8,702 nucleotides of DNA from Chlamydiota bacterium (GTDB lineage: Bacteria; Chlamydiota; Chlamydiia; Chlamydiales; SM23-39), in NCBI GenBank assembly GCA_021772165.1, contig JAJFMM010000076.1, positions 1-8,702 of the forward strand. The letters run 5' to 3'. The notes under the pieces are model-generated. The model saw nothing but the letters and a program-made list of their open reading frames with translations. It ran no database searches and was not told where the DNA came from. The position numbers and the translations under genes were made by a program. Within the stretch, counting starts at the first letter, position 1. The number at the start of each line of letters is the position of its first letter. This document shows, in pieces, positions 6,858-8,702 of this stretch.

Positions 6858-6886
6858 AGCATAGGGCTATTGTCTCTTTAAATCAA
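6858..6886 (-). promoter_or_regulatory. Possible sigma70-like promoter before omega-like gene/metG
   Basis: On the minus strand TTGATT (6886-6881) and TATGCT (6863-6858) are separated by 17 bases, each matching 4 of 6 consensus positions. Transcription would begin about 6851, just before the outer candidate start, with roughly 17 bases ahead of the inner one. It overlaps the gmk stop codon. If real it would give the omega-like gene and metG their own supply beside readthrough from gmk. Short matches of this quality are common by chance. Confidence 0.3.
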
Positions 6887-7482
6887 GTTTTTCTCCGGAG
6901 GGAGCGATGCTCTTCAGCAATGAAAATTGAACGAAGTACTTTATAGGCAATTTCGAGGCGATCATTGACGATCTGGTAATCGTACTGACCTGCCGTGGAC
7001 ATCTCTTTTTGCGCCCAAGAGAGTCTCTCTTCGATGGCGGCTTTATTCTCAGATTTGCGATGAGAGAGTCGTTTTTGAAGAGCTTCCATATTGGGAGGAG
7101 AAATAAAGATTGTCACTGCATCCAATTTACCCATCAGCTGCTGGGCTCCTTGTGTATCGATGACCAGGACGACATGCTTGCCGCTCACCCGCTCTTTTTC
7201 AACAAAACTTTTGGATGTGCCGTATTGCTCGGTGAAGACGGTCGCATGTTCTAGAAAATCGTCTTCTGCAACTCTTTTTTCGAATTCAGCCTTGTCGACG
7301 AAATGGTAATCTTTACCTCGGATTTCATTGGGTCTAGGTTTTCGAGTCGTAAAGGAGATGCTCTGAACCACACAAGGAAACTCTTGGCAGAGCATACGAA
7401 CGAGCGTTGTCTTACCGGTGCCAGCTGGTGCGCTGACGATAAACACAATGCCCTCTTTCAATTCTCCTAAGATGTTCTGCAT
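6883..7482 (-). CDS. gmk: Guanylate kinase
   Basis: This 199-residue enzyme phosphorylates GMP and dGMP to the diphosphates with ATP, in cytoplasmic purine nucleotide metabolism. The P-loop is APAGTGKTT at 18-26, in which Ala18 takes the place of the usual first glycine of GxxxxGK[ST]; this looks like a tolerated lineage feature. The guanylate kinase signature matches at every position from TTRKPRPNEIRGKDYHF at 45-61, including the GMP-binding Arg47 and Tyr59. VLVIDTQGAQQL at 105-116 is the Walker B region (VxLDIDxQGAxQ in most members). The lid region is KRLSHRKSENKAAIEERL at 137-154, and YDYQIVND at 167-174 is the usual C-terminal motif. Length fits the family (about 185-210). Its ATG follows the yicC stop after a single base, so its translation is probably coupled to yicC. 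An N-terminus beginning only about ten residues before the first strand is normal. Confidence 0.97.
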   Translation of the reverse strand: MQNILGELKEGIVFIVSAPAGTGKTTLVRMLCQEFPCVVQSISFTTRKPRPNEIRGKDYHFVDKAEFEKRVAEDDFLEHATVFTEQYGTSKSFVEKERVSGKHVVLVIDTQGAQQLMGKLDAVTIFISPPNMEALQKRLSHRKSENKAAIEERLSWAQKEMSTAGQYDYQIVNDRLEIAYKVLRSIFIAEEHRSLRRKT

Positions 7483-7483
7483 A

Positions 7484-8368
7484 CTATTCTATGTTCTGTA
7501 TCTGTTCGCGTACTTTTTCCAGCTCGCTCTTTGCATTGACGACTAGATGAGAGATCTTCGCATCGGCTGATTTAGAGCCAATCGTATTGATCTCTCTTCC
7601 CATCTCCTGCAGGAGAAATTCAAGCTTGCGCCCTACTCGTGTCTCTTTTGCTTGTAAAACAGAGCGGAACTGACTGATGTGTGAAATAAAGCGGGTGATC
7701 TCTTCTGCGATATCAATTCTCTCTGCGAAAATGGCGATCTCTCTCAAGAGTCGATCGTCAAGCTCAACTCCTGGTTGCAGCACTTCCTGCATCCGCTCTC
7801 TCAATTTATCGCGCTGCTTGGCTACTGCATCGGGCGAACTCTCTTCAATCTGGCGAACGCTCTGTTCCAAAGCATCCAGTCTTCCGCTAATATCAAGAGC
7901 TAACGCCTCCCCTTCTCGGCGCTTCATCACAAGAGCACCTTCAAGGGCTTCTAAGGCACTCTTTTTAAGAACGGGAAGGATTTCATCGTCTTCTCCGGCT
8001 AAAGCGTTTTGAGGCGATGAGGGAAGGTATTGCATCAGAAACGGAAGGGTAATGCCTTCGCCATCAAACCCAGCGCTCTGAGCGAGCTTCGTCCAAGCTT
8101 CTTTCATGGTTTTGACAACCGCACTATCTGGCAGCATTCTGGTGAGGGTATCATCACTTGGGCTCAGAAAAAGGCGCACGCTAACTTGGCCGCGCGAGAT
8201 CACTTCCGCAACCCATTTGCGAAATTCTAGCTCAAATCTCCCCAGCTCTTTCGGCAGAGAGACAAAGACTTCGAGATGTTTGCGATTGACCGACTGGATC
8301 TCTAGAGTCACCCTTCCAAAGGGTGTTTCACGTGTGGACCGGCCAAATCCGGTCATACTGATGAGCAT
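7484..8368 (-). CDS. yicC: YicC/YloC-family endoribonuclease
   Basis: The 294 residues fit the YicC family in length and at both ends. The N-terminus MLISMTGFGRSTRE (1-14) is the family hallmark MTGFGR, followed by EIQSVNRKHLEV at 23-34. The C-terminal domain (DUF1732) contains DRLLREIAIFAERIDIAEEI at 205-224, GRKLEFLLQEMGREINTIGS at 246-265 and the ending KVREQIQNIE. The charged middle (about 130-200) looks like coiled coil. YicC/YloC proteins are described as endoribonucleases with roles in RNA turnover. Start choice is firm: ATG at 8368 gives the family start, with AGG six bases upstream. It lies between rnhB (46-bp gap) and gmk (1 base). yicC next to gmk is common in bacteria (yloC-gmk in Bacillus); I do not recall it in C. 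trachomatis, where gmk follows rnhB directly. Confidence 0.95.
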   Translation of the reverse strand: MLISMTGFGRSTRETPFGRVTLEIQSVNRKHLEVFVSLPKELGRFELEFRKWVAEVISRGQVSVRLFLSPSDDTLTRMLPDSAVVKTMKEAWTKLAQSAGFDGEGITLPFLMQYLPSSPQNALAGEDDEILPVLKKSALEALEGALVMKRREGEALALDISGRLDALEQSVRQIEESSPDAVAKQRDKLRERMQEVLQPGVELDDRLLREIAIFAERIDIAEEITRFISHISQFRSVLQAKETRVGRKLEFLLQEMGREINTIGSKSADAKISHLVVNAKSELEKVREQIQNIE

Positions 8369-8388
8369 TTACTACCTAGGTTTGGTCA

Positions 8389-8418
8389 AGTATAAAATAA
8401 TGGAGAAGAGAAGATCAA
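8389..8418 (-). promoter_or_regulatory. Possible sigma70-like promoter before yicC
   Basis: On the minus strand TTGATC (8418-8413, 4 of 6 matches) and TATACT (8394-8389, 5 of 6) are separated by 18 bases. The -35 overlaps the rnhB stop codon. A start near 8382 would leave a leader of about 13 bases carrying the yicC ribosome site (AGG at 8377-8375). The -10 is good and the -35 modest; it would let yicC-gmk be transcribed apart from rnhB. Confidence 0.35.
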
Positions 8419-8702
8419 CTACAAACTCTGACAGGAGCGAAGCTTCTTCGATGGATCGGACATGGGCCGTGGAGGCGCAGCGATTCTAGATGAAGAGCTG
8501 TTCCATAGCCTTTATGCTTTTCAAATTTGTACTGCGGCCACTCTTTTGCGGCCTCACACATCAGGCGGTCGCGGATCGTCTTTGCTATGATGGAGGCAGC
8601 GGCAATCGATAGGGAGAGGCTATCCCCTTTGATAAGTGCTTCAGAGGGAAGAGTAAACTTAGGGAGCTGATTTCCATCAACGAGGAGATAATCGGCAGGT
8701 TT
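8415..8702 (-). CDS. rnhB: Ribonuclease HII, C-terminal part (start outside window)
   Basis: The frame is open from the window edge (8702) to TGA at 8417-8415, giving the last 95 residues of RNase HII, which cuts RNA in RNA-DNA hybrids and starts removal of single ribonucleotides from DNA. From the first visible residue: PADYLLVDGNQLPKF at 2-16, IKGDSLSLSIAAASIIAKT at 24-42, RDRL at 44-47, WPQYKFEKHKGYGTALH at 55-71 and HGPCPIHRRSFAPV at 78-91. Asp9 (in VDG) and Asp27 (in KGDS) sit 18 residues apart, exactly the spacing of the catalytic Asp108 and Asp126 of E. coli RNase HII. The first two catalytic residues (the DE of DEvGRG) lie beyond the window. About half of a protein of roughly 200-220 residues is missing. 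The family call rests on full-length motif matches and is secure; HII rather than HIII is supported by the HGPCPIHRRSF ending. Confidence 0.95.
   Translation of the reverse strand, partial: KPADYLLVDGNQLPKFTLPSEALIKGDSLSLSIAAASIIAKTIRDRLMCEAAKEWPQYKFEKHKGYGTALHLESLRLHGPCPIHRRSFAPVRVCS

Noticed and set aside
7677..8489. Plus-strand frames opposite yicC and across the rnhB end (7677-8012, 8030-8230, 8106-8489)
   Set aside because: They are antisense to conserved YicC and RNase HII sequence, with serine/arginine-rich shadow composition.
1..8702. A new defence, toxin-antitoxin or mobile system
   Set aside because: No nuclease/methylase pair, transposase, integrase, phage gene or toxin-antitoxin pair is visible. 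Apart from the exported protein, all full genes belong to known families, mostly housekeeping.

Overview
This window looks like core chromosome of a member of the Chlamydiota, probably an environmental (amoeba- or animal-associated) lineage rather than Chlamydia itself. I base this on gene order: an EamA-family transporter, recD2, metG, a small omega-like gene, gmk and rnhB occur in an order that, from memory, matches the C. trachomatis CT034-CT029 region. The protein style also fits, for example the guanylate kinase P-loop of the form APAGTGKT and a MetRS with QFSKS in place of KMSKS. No alignment or database search was possible, so the lineage call is inference.

Left half, + strand (1-4447). 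The window opens inside an EamA/DMT-type membrane transporter whose start lies upstream. An AT-rich 32-bp gap follows, then a family 2 glycosyltransferase with a TPR-like C-terminal half. Its stop codon overlaps (ATGA) the start of a small, very acidic, Sec-exported protein of unknown function. RecD2, a superfamily 1 helicase, comes next and probably starts at a GTG. The glycosyltransferase and exported protein look like a two-gene insertion between transporter and recD2, which I recall as neighbours in C. trachomatis.

Middle (4448-4601). recD2 and metG converge on a 154-bp gap filled by an unusual nested inverted repeat. Each side carries the same 20-base and 15-base blocks, one side has an extra 18 bases between the blocks, and a perfect 12-bp palindrome sits in the centre. 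A separate small stem-loop lies just after the metG stop. There is no T-run, so this is not a textbook intrinsic terminator.

Right half, - strand (8702 down to 4602). Read in the direction of transcription: the C-terminal 95 residues of RNase HII (rnhB), then yicC (RNase YicC family), gmk (guanylate kinase), a 59-63 residue protein that I read as a divergent RNA polymerase omega subunit, and metG (methionyl-tRNA synthetase with a C-terminal tRNA-binding domain). yicC and gmk are separated by 1 base and the omega-like gene and metG by 7 bases. Weak sigma70-like promoters can be seen before yicC and before the omega-like gene. The yicC-gmk-rpoZ order is a classic bacterial arrangement and supports the omega call.

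Most of the window is ordinary housekeeping sequence. I see no CRISPR array, tRNA, rRNA, insertion sequence, toxin-antitoxin pair or defence system. The points most worth a second look are the omega-like gene, the nested palindrome, and the glycosyltransferase/exported-protein pair.
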